From an uncultured Porphyromonadaceae bacterium (GTDB taxonomy: Bacteria > Bacteroidota > Bacteroidia > Bacteroidales > Muribaculaceae), in assembly GCA_947177185.1 (NCBI GenBank), contig CAMWTJ010000020.1:1-34306 (forward strand): 34,306 nt of DNA, written 5' to 3'. A program made the position numbers and the translations under genes. Below the pieces are notes generated by a model that searched no databases, was not told the origin of the DNA, and saw only the letters and a program-made list of their open reading frames with translations. Positions within the stretch are counted from its first letter, which is position 1. Each line of letters starts with the position of its first letter. Positions 1 through 7,825 of the stretch are shown here, piece by piece.

Positions 1-22
1 TTAGATTTAAGGTTAAAGTTTT

Positions 23-56
23 TCGGTTGTCGTGAGACAGCCGATTTTCTTTTTTT
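23..56 (+). terminator. Intrinsic terminator of an off-window upstream gene
   Basis: A 9-bp stem (TCGGTTGTC at 23-31, GACAGCCGA at 36-44, one G-T pair) closes a GTGA tetraloop and is followed by TTTTCTTTTTTT. This is the classic stem plus U-tract layout on the + strand. No gene is visible in bases 1-22, so the terminated transcript must come from left of the window. The T-tract runs straight into the -7 element of the next promoter. Confidence 0.75.
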
Positions 57-57
57 A

Positions 58-65
58 TACCTTTG
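58..65 (+). promoter_or_regulatory. Bacteroidetes -7 promoter element for the MFS gene
   Basis: TACCTTTG matches the Bacteroidetes primary-sigma -7 consensus TAnnTTTG exactly. No TTTG is seen at the expected -33 spacing, so the upstream half is weak or absent. The predicted start of transcription, near base 72, leaves a leader of under 20 nt before the ATG at 89. Confidence 0.55.
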
Positions 66-88
66 CACTCCCAAACGGTACAGCAGGT

Positions 89-1249
89 ATGAACAAAGCA
101 TTGTTTGCCCTCGCGCTCGGCACTTTCGCCCTTGGCATAGCCGAGTTTGTAATGATGGGCATATTGGTGAACATAGCCGACAGTTTTTCTATCACGGTGA
201 GTGCGGCGGGCCATTTCATTTCGGCCTACGCCACAGGCGTGTGTGTGGGCGCTCTTGCGCTGTTGCGCGTGCGCCGCTTTCCGCTCAAGCGCATAATGCT
301 GCTGCTGGCGGCTCTGATAGCCGTCGGCAATCTGGCCGCGGCGGCCGCTCCCGGCACCTGGGCTCTGCTCGCCGCGCGCTTTATATCGGGCCTGCCTCAC
401 GGCGCCTACTTCGGCGTGGGAGCCATAGTGGCCCGCCGGCTCGCGGCTCCGGGCCGCGAGGTGCAGGCCGTGGCGCTGATGATAGCGGGCATGACCGTGG
501 CCAACCTCGTGGGCGTGCCCGCCGGCACATGGCTGGCCAACGCGCTGTCGTGGCGGCTGGCGTTTCTGTGCGCGGGCGTGGCGGGCGCGGCCACCTTCGT
601 GTGTCTGCGGCTGTGGCTGCCGTACATGGCTCCGCTGGCCGACACCGGCCTGCGCGGCCAGTTCCGCTTTCTGCGCACGCTGCCGCCGTGGCTCATATTC
701 GGCGGCGTGTTCATAGGCCAGAGCGGCATATATTGCTGGTACAGCTACATCGACCCGCTGCTGACACGCGTCAGCGGCTTTTCCGCCGCCGACCTCACAT
801 GGCTGATGCTGCTGGCCGGCACAGGCATGTTTGCCGGCAATCTGCTGGCCGGGCGCCTCTCGCTGCGCTACAAGCCGGCGCTTATAGCCGGAGGCATGCA
901 GGCCTCGGCACTGGTGTTTCTGCTGCTTATATTCTTTTTCGCCGATGTGAAATGGGCAGTGGTGCCGCTCACGTTTGTGTGCACCATGGCCATGTTCGGC
1001 TCGGGCAGTCCGCTGCAGTCGTCGATAGTGGTGTATTCGCGCGGCGGCGAGATGCTGGGTGCTGCTCTCATACAGATAGCCTACAACGCCGGCAACGCCA
1101 TAGCCGCCGCCGTGGGCGGCGCCGTGATACACGCCGGCTGCGGCTACCAGTATCCGGCACTCGCCGGCCTGCCTCTGGTGGCCGTGGGCACCGTGCTCAT
1201 ATTCATTCTTTATTTCCGCCGCGAGCGCCGCTCTCCCTCTCCGCTCTGA
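89..1249 (+). CDS. MFS drug/sugar efflux transporter, AraJ/YdhP-like
   Basis: Predicted 386-residue inner-membrane permease of the major facilitator superfamily (DHA1-type, 12 transmembrane helices), probably a proton-driven exporter of drugs or sugars. The N-terminus reads as TM1 with the family pattern LGTFALGIAEFVMMGIL, and the RFISGLPHGAYFG stretch in the first half is typical of the AraJ/YdhP group. Hydrophobic segments continue to a short basic tail (FRRERRS). I chose ATG 89 over the in-frame ATG at 32 because the extra 19 residues precede TM1, are not family-like, and would lie upstream of the predicted transcript start. Its 3' end overlaps the convergent TatD gene by 47 nt. The substrate is not readable from the sequence. 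Confidence 0.85.
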   Translation: MNKALFALALGTFALGIAEFVMMGILVNIADSFSITVSAAGHFISAYATGVCVGALALLRVRRFPLKRIMLLLAALIAVGNLAAAAAPGTWALLAARFISGLPHGAYFGVGAIVARRLAAPGREVQAVALMIAGMTVANLVGVPAGTWLANALSWRLAFLCAGVAGAATFVCLRLWLPYMAPLADTGLRGQFRFLRTLPPWLIFGGVFIGQSGIYCWYSYIDPLLTRVSGFSAADLTWLMLLAGTGMFAGNLLAGRLSLRYKPALIAGGMQASALVFLLLIFFFADVKWAVVPLTFVCTMAMFGSGSPLQSSIVVYSRGGEMLGAALIQIAYNAGNAIAAAVGGAVIHAGCGYQYPALAGLPLVAVGTVLIFILYFRRERRSPSPL

Positions 1250-1814
1250 CGGCTGCGCGGGCTGCGGCCACGGCTGCGGCTATTTCGGCCAGCGGGCGCT
1301 CGGAAGTGTCGGTTTCGATGTGCAGGCGCCCGGCGGGTATGATGGCCGCTGTGGCCGGATTGAAACGCTCGCCGAGCGATATGTGCATGCCTGCGTCGAG
1401 CAGCTGGCGGGCCAGCTGCGGCTTGCCGCGGAAGCCGTGCACCATCCAGGGCATGCGCGGGCGCGCGTGGCGGTGCAGCGCGAGCAGCTCGGCCCATGCG
1501 CCCACGCAGTGCACTATCAGGGGTTTGCCGAGCCTCTCGGCCAGGCGCACGTGGCGCAGAAACAGTTCTGTCTGCTCCGGCAGCGGCGCGCCGCGCCGGC
1601 GGTCGAGGCCGCACTCGCCTATGGCCACTATGCGGCTGTCGGCGGCCATGGCCTCCACTTTGGGCCACAGCTCGGCGGCCCGGGCGCTGCGCCACGGGTG
1701 CACGCCCGTGCTGAAGCGTCCGGCGGCGGGCAGTGCCTCGTCGGGCTCTATCTGCACCACGGCGTCGGGTGTGGCGCCGTCGCGCCGGTGTGTGTGGGCG
1801 TCGGTGAGCGTCAT
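1203..1814 (-). CDS. Short TatD-family metal-dependent hydrolase
   Basis: Predicted 203-residue amidohydrolase-fold protein of the TatD family (putative metal-dependent deoxyribonuclease). Metal-site residues are in order: HxH at H7/H9 in DAHTH, E67 in IGECGLD, H102 in IVHC, H126 in VHGFRG and D169 in IETDTSE. It is shorter than the usual 250-265 residues, as is typical of the TatD copy next to yidD in Bacteroidales. The start at 1814 is fixed by an ATGA overlap with the yidD stop and by DAHTH beginning five residues in; a longer in-frame start at 1880 would run deep into yidD. It is the last gene of the long minus-strand run. Its cellular substrate is unknown. Confidence 0.82.
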   Translation of the reverse strand: MTLTDAHTHRRDGATPDAVVQIEPDEALPAAGRFSTGVHPWRSARAAELWPKVEAMAADSRIVAIGECGLDRRRGAPLPEQTELFLRHVRLAERLGKPLIVHCVGAWAELLALHRHARPRMPWMVHGFRGKPQLARQLLDAGMHISLGERFNPATAAIIPAGRLHIETDTSERPLAEIAAAVAAARAAVRAERESGARGGNKE

Positions 1815-2056
1815 GGCACGGGGTCGTAGCCGCTGCCTCCCCAGGGGTGGCAGCGCAGCAGGCGGCGCAGCGTCAGCCACGAGCCGCGCAGGGGGCCGTG
1901 GCGGCGTAGTGCCTCAAGGGCGTAGGCGCTGCATGTGGGTGTGAAGCGGCAGCTGGGCGGGGTGAGCGGCGAGATGCACGCGCGGTAGAAATGCACGGGC
2001 AGCGAGAGCAGCCATGCGGCGGCGCGTGCGGCGGGAGAGAGCGGGCGCTGTGTCAT
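1811..2056 (-). CDS. yidD: Membrane protein insertion efficiency factor YidD
   Basis: Predicted 81-residue YidD (UPF0161), a small membrane-associated protein that assists YidC-dependent insertion of inner-membrane proteins. The signature is complete: [21 protein letters not shown] with its conserved cysteines, [16 protein letters not shown], and a [13 protein letters not shown] end. The start ATG at 2056 overlaps the rnpA stop by 4 nt (ATGA), and its own stop overlaps the TatD start the same way, so all three are probably translationally coupled. The rnpA-yidD order is widely conserved in bacteria, where the two normally sit beside yidC; no yidC is present here. Confidence 0.95.
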   Translation of the reverse strand: MTQRPLSPAARAAAWLLSLPVHFYRACISPLTPPSCRFTPTCSAYALEALRRHGPLRGSWLTLRRLLRCHPWGGSGYDPVP

Positions 2057-2469
2057 GGCTGTGCGGTGGCGGCCGATGCGGCTATGTTTTCGAGCAGGCG
2101 CAGCATGGCGCGTTCGACGGCGGCGTAGGTGGTGAGCCTGTCGGCCACGTAGACGAATCCCACGTCCATGCGCACGCCCTGCGGCATCGGAAACGCGTGC
2201 TGGTGCAGTCGGTAGGCCTCGCGTATGCGCCGCCGCATGGCCACGCGGTCCACGGCATGGCGCAGGCGCCTCTTGGGCACCACTATCACGAAGGCCAGCG
2301 GCGCGTCGCTGCGCCTGGCGGCGTCGGGGCGCCACACGGCCCGCAGCGGAAACGACAGCGCTCCGCGGCAGTCGGCCCCGCGGGCAAACAGCGCCTCTAT
2401 CGCCGTGGGCGAACAAAGGCGCTGTTTTTTGTATAACCGAAAGGATGTAGGTGTGTTATTCTTCTGCAT
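2053..2469 (-). CDS. rnpA: Ribonuclease P protein component
   Basis: Predicted 138-residue RnpA, the protein subunit that helps the RNase P RNA mature tRNA 5' ends. The N-terminal [15 protein letters not shown] (residues 17-31) matches the family opening (RLxxxxxfxxvfxxG), and the basic RNA-binding helix is at residues 66-87 ([22 protein letters not shown]). Oddly, the normally near-invariant asparagine of the RNR motif (AVxRN) is Val here (DRVAMRRR). The ATG at 2469 overlaps the end of the HemD-like gene by 14 nt, and the stop overlaps yidD by 4 nt. rpmH, the usual upstream partner in many phyla, is not adjacent. Confidence 0.93.
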   Translation of the reverse strand: MQKNNTPTSFRLYKKQRLCSPTAIEALFARGADCRGALSFPLRAVWRPDAARRSDAPLAFVIVVPKRRLRHAVDRVAMRRRIREAYRLHQHAFPMPQGVRMDVGFVYVADRLTTYAAVERAMLRLLENIAASAATAQP

Positions 2470-3229
2470 CGTCGGTTTTGGGCGGTTGCACCTTGGCCAG
2501 ATAGTTTTCTATGGCCTGTGTCATGGACGGTGCTTCGGGCGAGGGGGCGGCCACGTCGACGCGCAGGCCTGCTTCCTCGGCGGCTTTGGCGGTGGTGGCG
2601 CCGAAGGTGGCTATGCATATGTCGCCCTGCTTGAAGTCGGGGAAGTTTTTCTGCAGCGACTGTATGCCCTGGGGGCTGAAAAATACGAGCATGTCGTAGT
2701 CGAAAGCCTCGTCGGGGGTGAAGTCGTTGCTGACGGTGCGGTACATGGCGGCGGGTGTGAAGGCCACCTTGTTGTCGGTGAGCAATTTGGAGTCTTTGCC
2801 GTTGTTGTGCACGTCGCTCACCACGAGCAGGTATTTTTCGCCTTTGTGCTTTACCATCTGGGGTATGATGCCGTCGAGGCGCCCGGTCTTGGATGCGAAA
2901 ATCTTGCGTTTGCGGTAGATGATGTATTTCTGCAGATAGTTTGCTATGCTCTCCGAGGAGCAGAAATATTTTTCGGTGTCGGGGATGCTGACGCGCGTTT
3001 CCTCACAGAGTCGGAAAAAATTGTCGATAGCGGTCTTGGCGGTAAATATCACTGCCGTGAAATCCGCTATGTTTATTTTCTGGGCCCTGAATTCTTTGGC
3101 CGACAGACCTTCCACTTTTATGAACGGTCGGAACACAATATCCACGCCATATTTTTCCGCAATATCGAAATAAGGAGATTTGTCGGATTCAGGCTTCGGT
3201 TGGGAAACTAAAATCTTTTTGATAATCAC
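2456..3229 (-). CDS. hemD: Uroporphyrinogen-III synthase-like protein (HemD family)
   Basis: Predicted 257-residue HEM4-family protein. Recognisable stretches are IKKILVSQPKPESDKSPYFDIAEKYG at the N-terminus, the FIKVEGLSAKEFR segment, and a second alpha/beta half with FFSPQGIQSL and CIATFGATTAKAAEEAGLRVDV. True HemD cyclises hydroxymethylbilane to uroporphyrinogen III; whether this copy does so is unproven, and no other haem gene is in the window. I chose a GTG start at 3229 because it gives MIIKKILVSQP, the opening seen in Bacteroides homologues. A longer frame from 3301 is possible but would overlap the previous gene. The frame is more A/T-rich than the flanking genes. The DUF4271-hemD-rnpA-yidD-tatD order is a known Bacteroidales arrangement. 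Confidence 0.8.
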   Translation of the reverse strand: MIIKKILVSQPKPESDKSPYFDIAEKYGVDIVFRPFIKVEGLSAKEFRAQKINIADFTAVIFTAKTAIDNFFRLCEETRVSIPDTEKYFCSSESIANYLQKYIIYRKRKIFASKTGRLDGIIPQMVKHKGEKYLLVVSDVHNNGKDSKLLTDNKVAFTPAAMYRTVSNDFTPDEAFDYDMLVFFSPQGIQSLQKNFPDFKQGDICIATFGATTAKAAEEAGLRVDVAAPSPEAPSMTQAIENYLAKVQPPKTDDAEE

Positions 3230-3263
3230 TATATTAACGCGTTTTGTAGGTGTTCTTTCCGCT

Positions 3264-4175
3264 CTACACCGCCGTGACCAGATTATGCGCAAGGGCCACA
3301 ACCGCGAGAACGGGTATTATTTCAAGGGTGCAAAGGTACAAAATAAAATAGACTAATGATGTAGGACCGGTGTAAAAAATTCTAAAACCTTTGCCTATAA
3401 ATATCAATCTGGCGGTCAGATACACCGTAGCGGCGGCAATGAGCATGCCGGATGCGGCGTCGGGGTAGAAAATGATTCCGAGCGTGGGAAGGGCCAGCAG
3501 CATGCCGGCTATGCCTTGCGAGGCGTTGAAACCGTCGATCCACTGGCGCGATTTGGCGCTGTCGGAGGCGAAGGCGTAGCCCACGGTGGCGTAGGCCGCG
3601 AGCTGAAACAGATAGTAGCCGGCGGCGAGCAGGGTCAGGCGCAGGGTGTCGGTCAGCGCGCGCGCCGCGTCGGTGCCGGGACCCGGACGCACGGCGGCAT
3701 AGAGCAGCACGCCGCAGTAGGCCGTGAACTGCAGCGCGAGCAGAAACTGCACGCGCCGGCGGCCGGGGCTGCTCTCGTCGAAGGCGTTCTGGCGCCGCCG
3801 CACGCTCCACAGGTCCTGCACGCTGGCCACCAGCGCGCGTCCGAAATGGCTGAACGCGAGCATGCAGGCCACAAACAGCATGGCCAGCACGCCGAGCACA
3901 GCCGAGTGGCTCGCCGGATGCACCGTGCGCGGCTCGGCGGCCTCGCCCGAGAGCCAGGCGGGCGGAGCCGAGGCTTCGGCCACGATGCTCTCGAAGGCCG
4001 ACATGTCGAGCTGCACGGGCTCTATGCCGGCGTCGAGAGCATGCTCGAGCGACGCGTCGAAGGCTTTCGGCACGGCGTGGCGGGGCATGCTCAGCACGGA
4101 GTCGGCGTGCGAGGGCGACGCGGCGCGGGCTGTGGCCGCAACGGTGTCGGATATGGCTTTCAGGGTGTCGGGCAT
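3264..4175 (-). CDS. DUF4271 integral membrane protein
   Basis: Predicted 303-residue membrane protein of unknown function. Residues 1-85 are a soluble, low-complexity Ala/Ser-rich segment without an obvious fold. Hydrophobic helices begin near residue 90 (SAVLGVLAMLFVACMLAF), and about six are visible in total. The C-terminal SLVYFILYLCTLEIIPVL is the hallmark of DUF4271, a Bacteroidetes family usually found next to a HemD-like gene, as here. The soluble N-terminus is long and divergent. It sits 35 nt after the sirtuin and 34 nt before the chosen hemD start, so it is probably cotranscribed with both. No catalytic motif was seen. Confidence 0.8.
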   Translation of the reverse strand: MPDTLKAISDTVAATARAASPSHADSVLSMPRHAVPKAFDASLEHALDAGIEPVQLDMSAFESIVAEASAPPAWLSGEAAEPRTVHPASHSAVLGVLAMLFVACMLAFSHFGRALVASVQDLWSVRRRQNAFDESSPGRRRVQFLLALQFTAYCGVLLYAAVRPGPGTDAARALTDTLRLTLLAAGYYLFQLAAYATVGYAFASDSAKSRQWIDGFNASQGIAGMLLALPTLGIIFYPDAASGMLIAAATVYLTARLIFIGKGFRIFYTGPTSLVYFILYLCTLEIIPVLAVVALAHNLVTAV

Positions 4176-4210
4176 CGGGGTGGGCTGACGGGGGTGTGTG
4201 GACGGGACGG

Positions 4211-4894
4211 CTATGCCTCGCCGAGCAGTATGCGTGTGAGCATGGCCACGCCTTCAGAGGCGCCGGCGCGTATCACATGCACGCCCTGAGGCACGCTGGC
4301 GGGGTTGGGGTCGATGTAGTAGACGGGCACTCCCGGACGCACATAGCGCAGCAGCGAGGCCGCGGGATATACGCTCAGGGTGGTGCCTATGATCACGAAC
4401 ACGTCGGCCTGCGCCACTATTTCCGTGGCGGGAGCGAACTCCGGCACCGCTTCCTGGAAAAACACGATGTGCGGCCGCACGGCGTGGCCGTCGATGCGGG
4501 TGGCAGGGGTGGTGCGCTGGCCGGGGCGCAGGGTGTAGACGAGGCTTTCGTCGTCGAGGGCGCGCACTTTGCGCAGCTCTCCGTGCAGATGGTGCACGGA
4601 GCTGCTGCCGGCGCGTTCGTGCAGGTCGTCGACGTTCTGAGTGATTATGTCCACCCTGAAATGCTTTTCAAGCTCGACGAGGCCGAGGTGGCCGGGGTTG
4701 GGGCTCACGGTGTCGAGCTGGTCGCGGCGCTCGTTGTAGAATTCGTGCACGAGCGCGGGGTCGGCGGCGAATCCGTCGGCGCTGCACACCTGCATCACGG
4801 GATATTTCTCCCACAGGCCGCCGGCGTCGCGGAAGGTGCTGATGCCGCTTTCGGCGCTCATGCCCGCGCCGGTGCTTATGACGAGGCGTTTCAT
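4211..4894 (-). CDS. NAD-dependent protein deacylase, Sir2 family (class III/CobB-like)
   Basis: Predicted 227-residue cytoplasmic sirtuin that would remove acyl groups from lysines using NAD+. The NAD site is clear: GAGMSAESGISTFR (residues 9-22), TQNVDDLH (85-92) and catalytic H104 in HLHGEL, with GTTLSVYPA and YYIDPNP further on. Y53 and R56 (FYNERR) match the Tyr-x-x-Arg pair that lets SIRT5/CobB-type enzymes accept negatively charged acyl groups such as succinyl, so desuccinylase activity is plausible. The small zinc-binding module (about residues 107-155) contains no cysteine, so the usual Cys4 zinc site is absent; Bacteroides homologues appear similar. The start codon overlaps the ftsZ stop (ATGA), predicting translational coupling. 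Confidence 0.92.
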   Translation of the reverse strand: MKRLVISTGAGMSAESGISTFRDAGGLWEKYPVMQVCSADGFAADPALVHEFYNERRDQLDTVSPNPGHLGLVELEKHFRVDIITQNVDDLHERAGSSSVHHLHGELRKVRALDDESLVYTLRPGQRTTPATRIDGHAVRPHIVFFQEAVPEFAPATEIVAQADVFVIIGTTLSVYPAASLLRYVRPGVPVYYIDPNPASVPQGVHVIRAGASEGVAMLTRILLGEA

Positions 4895-6237
4895 TCTTCG
4901 TCTATGAAGTTGATCTGGTTGGGGTCGGCGGGCGCGGAGGCTTTCGGAGCGGGAGTCTGCGCTGACACGGGGCGCTCGGCCGCGCGCAGGTTCTGGGCTT
5001 CGCGGCGGTCGCGGTTGTAGGCGGGAGTCTTTTCGAAGCGTTCTATCACCTGATCGTCGTCGAGGTTGTCGTCGTCGAATATGATGTAGCGCTGGCGGTC
5101 CTGCACGCGCATGGTTTCGCCTATCTTCTCGTCGCCGTACATTTTCGATATCTTGTCGGTGTCGATGGCGGCGGGCTCATTGTCGCGCGGTGCGCCGTGG
5201 TCGGCGGCGAGCACTATTTCGGGGTCGCCCTTGTCGTTTTCCTTGACGGTGATGTCGAAGCCGGCAGCGAGCACGGTGAGTTTCACTTTTTCGCCGAGGC
5301 TTTCGTCGTAGTGTATGCCCCATATCACCTCCACCTGCTGGTCGATTTTGCTCACGAATTTGTTGAATTCGCTTGCCTCGGCCGTCTTGAAGGAGTTTTG
5401 GGCCTTGCGCGAGTAGCAGAGGTTGAAGAGCAGGCGCTTGGATGTGAGCACGTCGGTGTTGTTGAGCAGTGGCGAGTTGAGCGCGTCCTCGATGGCTTTC
5501 GTTACGCGGTTCTCGCCCTCGCCGTAGCCTATGGATATGATGGCCGTGCCGCCGTCGCGCAGCGTGGTGTCGACGTCGTTGAAGTCGAGGTTGATGTAGC
5601 CGTCGTCGGTGATTATCTCCGAAATGGAGCGTGCGGCGGTGGCCAGGGTGTCGTCGGCTTTGGCGAAGGCCGTTTCGAACATCTCGTCGGGGTATATTTC
5701 CGTGAGCCTTTCGTTGTTGATTACCAGCAGCGCGTCCACGTATTTGCTCATTTCTTCGGCGCCGGTGAGTGCTTTGTTGATTTTTTTGAATCCCTCGAAG
5801 AGGAAGGGTATGGTGACGATGCCTATGGTGAGCAGTCCGCGCTCGCGGGCTATGCGTGCCACCACGGGTGCGGCGCCGGTGCCGGTGCCTCCGCCCATGC
5901 CTGCCGTGACGAACACCATGTCGATGTCGTCGGTGAAGAGGCCGTCGATTTCGGTGGCGCTTTCTTCGGCCGCCTTGCGAGCCACTTCGGGCTTGGCGCC
6001 GGCGCCGCGGCCTTTGGTGACTGACGGGCCGAGCAGCACCTTTGTGGGCACGGGCGAGAGTCCCAGCGCCTGACGGTCGGTATTGGCGACTACGAAGTTG
6101 ACACTCTTGATGTCCTGGCGGTACATGTAGTTGACGGCATTGTTGCCGCCGCCGCCGACGCCTATTACGACGATGCGGTTGGGCTCGTCGCTGTTACATT
6201 CGTATTTGTTGAGATATTGTGTGTCGTCGGGTGCCAT
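4891..6237 (-). CDS. ftsZ: Cell division GTPase FtsZ
   Basis: Predicted 448-residue tubulin homologue that polymerises into the Z ring. The glycine-rich loop GVGGGGNNAV starts at residue 26, the tubulin signature GMGGGTGTG is at 113-121, and the T7 synergy loop is NLDFNDVDTTL. After the C-terminal domain comes a disordered linker of about 100 residues rich in D, E, R, P and A, ending in QINFIDEE, a likely FtsA-docking tail. I chose ATG 6237 (MAPDDTQYL) over an in-frame TTG two codons upstream. It lies 54 nt downstream of ftsA, and its stop overlaps the sirtuin start by 4 nt. Confidence 0.97.
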   Translation of the reverse strand: MAPDDTQYLNKYECNSDEPNRIVVIGVGGGGNNAVNYMYRQDIKSVNFVVANTDRQALGLSPVPTKVLLGPSVTKGRGAGAKPEVARKAAEESATEIDGLFTDDIDMVFVTAGMGGGTGTGAAPVVARIARERGLLTIGIVTIPFLFEGFKKINKALTGAEEMSKYVDALLVINNERLTEIYPDEMFETAFAKADDTLATAARSISEIITDDGYINLDFNDVDTTLRDGGTAIISIGYGEGENRVTKAIEDALNSPLLNNTDVLTSKRLLFNLCYSRKAQNSFKTAEASEFNKFVSKIDQQVEVIWGIHYDESLGEKVKLTVLAAGFDITVKENDKGDPEIVLAADHGAPRDNEPAAIDTDKISKMYGDEKIGETMRVQDRQRYIIFDDDNLDDDQVIERFEKTPAYNRDRREAQNLRAAERPVSAQTPAPKASAPADPNQINFIDEE

Positions 6238-6291
6238 AATCAAACATTCAGAAATTGCAGGTTCAGTATTTTGTTGGGGGGTGGCGGGCTC

Positions 6292-7803
6292 TTAGTCGTC
6301 GATATCGTCGGGTCCTGTTTCTCCTATGAATCCGCGTCCGAGGCGGCTCACCAGGTTGCGCAGTCCCTCGAAGCGGCTCTTGCCTGTGGCCGTGTCCTTG
6401 CCGTCGTAGTCGGCGTCGTCGTCATCGTCCATGTCTTCGGTGGTTTCGGGCTCTTGGCGGCGTATTTTTTTCTTGTCGCGGCGGCGTGCGGGTGCGTTTT
6501 CCTCCTCGAAGTCGTCGGGGTCGTCGTCGAGCACGCTTTCGTCGTCGAGCTCGGCACCGCGGCGTGCGCGCGCCGATGCCGCCGCCCTGCGGGGGTCGTA
6601 GGGGTCGTAGTCGGCATCGTCGGCTGTGTCGTCGGCCACAGCGGCCGTGGCCGGCTCGGTGAGGTCGCTGTCGACACATCCGGCGGGCCATGCTGCGAGT
6701 GCCATGATGTCGATGTCGGCCACGGGTGTGGCGCCGGTGGCGCCGGGGCGCACGCTGTTGTCGGCGGTGGCCAGGCGCACCTTCATCTTGGTCTGCGCGG
6801 CAAAGAGGTCGGCCATGCGTCGCATCTGCGCTCCGCGGCCGGTGAGCACTATGCCTGCGCCGAGTTCCGAGAGCTTGAATCCGGCGCTCTCTATGCGGTG
6901 CAGCACGTTGGCTATGATTTCGCCGGCGCGCGCCTGCGTGTAGGCGTTGATTTCGCGTGCGTCGGGAGTGGTGGCGTTGCTGTCGGTGTCGGCCATGGCC
7001 GAAGCCTGCGCGCACTTGATGTATTCGGCCTGCTCCTCGGTCACGCCGAGTGCGGCGGCTATGTCGCGCGTGATGTTGCGGCTGCCCATGGGGAGTGTGA
7101 CGGCCACCAGCGCCGTGCCGTCCTTGTGTACGCTTACGGTGGTGGTTTCGGCGCCGAGGTCCACGAGCGCCACTCCGAGCTGCTGCTCCGAGGGCGTCAG
7201 TGCCATGCGCGCCAGGGCCAGCTGCCGGGGCACGTACACGCGCTCTACGCGTGCGGCTTCGGGGCGGCTCTCCACGGCGGTGGCCACGCGCTCGAGGTTG
7301 GTGCGGTTGTCGGGCGAGCACAGCAGCACGGTCATGTCGGCGTGGATGTTGCGTCCGAAGATTCCCACGGCGTTGCTCACGGCGGCCCCGTCGACGTTGA
7401 AGCCCCGCGGCAGCACTGCCATCACCTGCCTGTCGGCGGGCAGTCCCATCACGGCGTCGCGTTTGAGTCTTTCCACTATCTCGGCGGTGATTTCCACCTC
7501 GGCCGGCAGTGTGGCCTCGGCCTCGGCCGCCACACTGGCCATGGAGCGTCCGCCCAGGGCAATGCGCACGCGCCGCACGCGCCGCGGTGCCACTGCAGGG
7601 TCGTTTTCGAGGCGTCGGAGCACCTCGTCGACGCGCGAGGCCACTTCCTGCACGTTCTGCACGCGTCCGTGCCGCACGCAGTTGATGGTCTTGACTTCGT
7701 GTGTGGCCACGAGTGTGGCTCCGCCGTCGCTGTCCACGCGTGCCACGGCGCCTTTCACCTTGCTGCTGCCGATTTCGAGAACGGCTATGTATCGGGCATC
7801 CAT
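6292..7803 (-). CDS. ftsA: Cell division protein FtsA
   Basis: Predicted 503-residue actin-like ATPase that tethers FtsZ to the membrane. Actin-fold motifs are phosphate-1 IGSSKVK (11-17), phosphate-2 DLGAETTTVSV (215-225) and the adenosine loop VLTGRGAQM (319-327). The SHS2/1C region lies between, around residues 85-165. Residues about 378-475 form a strikingly acidic, low-complexity spacer with runs of Asp, followed by an amphipathic helix RFEGLRNLVSRLGRGF (477-492) that fits the membrane-targeting sequence. FtsA proteins are typically around 420 residues, so the spacer accounts for the extra length. It sits 22 nt after ftsQ. Confidence 0.95.
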   Translation of the reverse strand: MDARYIAVLEIGSSKVKGAVARVDSDGGATLVATHEVKTINCVRHGRVQNVQEVASRVDEVLRRLENDPAVAPRRVRRVRIALGGRSMASVAAEAEATLPAEVEITAEIVERLKRDAVMGLPADRQVMAVLPRGFNVDGAAVSNAVGIFGRNIHADMTVLLCSPDNRTNLERVATAVESRPEAARVERVYVPRQLALARMALTPSEQQLGVALVDLGAETTTVSVHKDGTALVAVTLPMGSRNITRDIAAALGVTEEQAEYIKCAQASAMADTDSNATTPDAREINAYTQARAGEIIANVLHRIESAGFKLSELGAGIVLTGRGAQMRRMADLFAAQTKMKVRLATADNSVRPGATGATPVADIDIMALAAWPAGCVDSDLTEPATAAVADDTADDADYDPYDPRRAAASARARRGAELDDESVLDDDPDDFEEENAPARRRDKKKIRRQEPETTEDMDDDDDADYDGKDTATGKSRFEGLRNLVSRLGRGFIGETGPDDIDD

Positions 7804-7825
7804 TGTGTATGTCTGGTTTTGAGTA

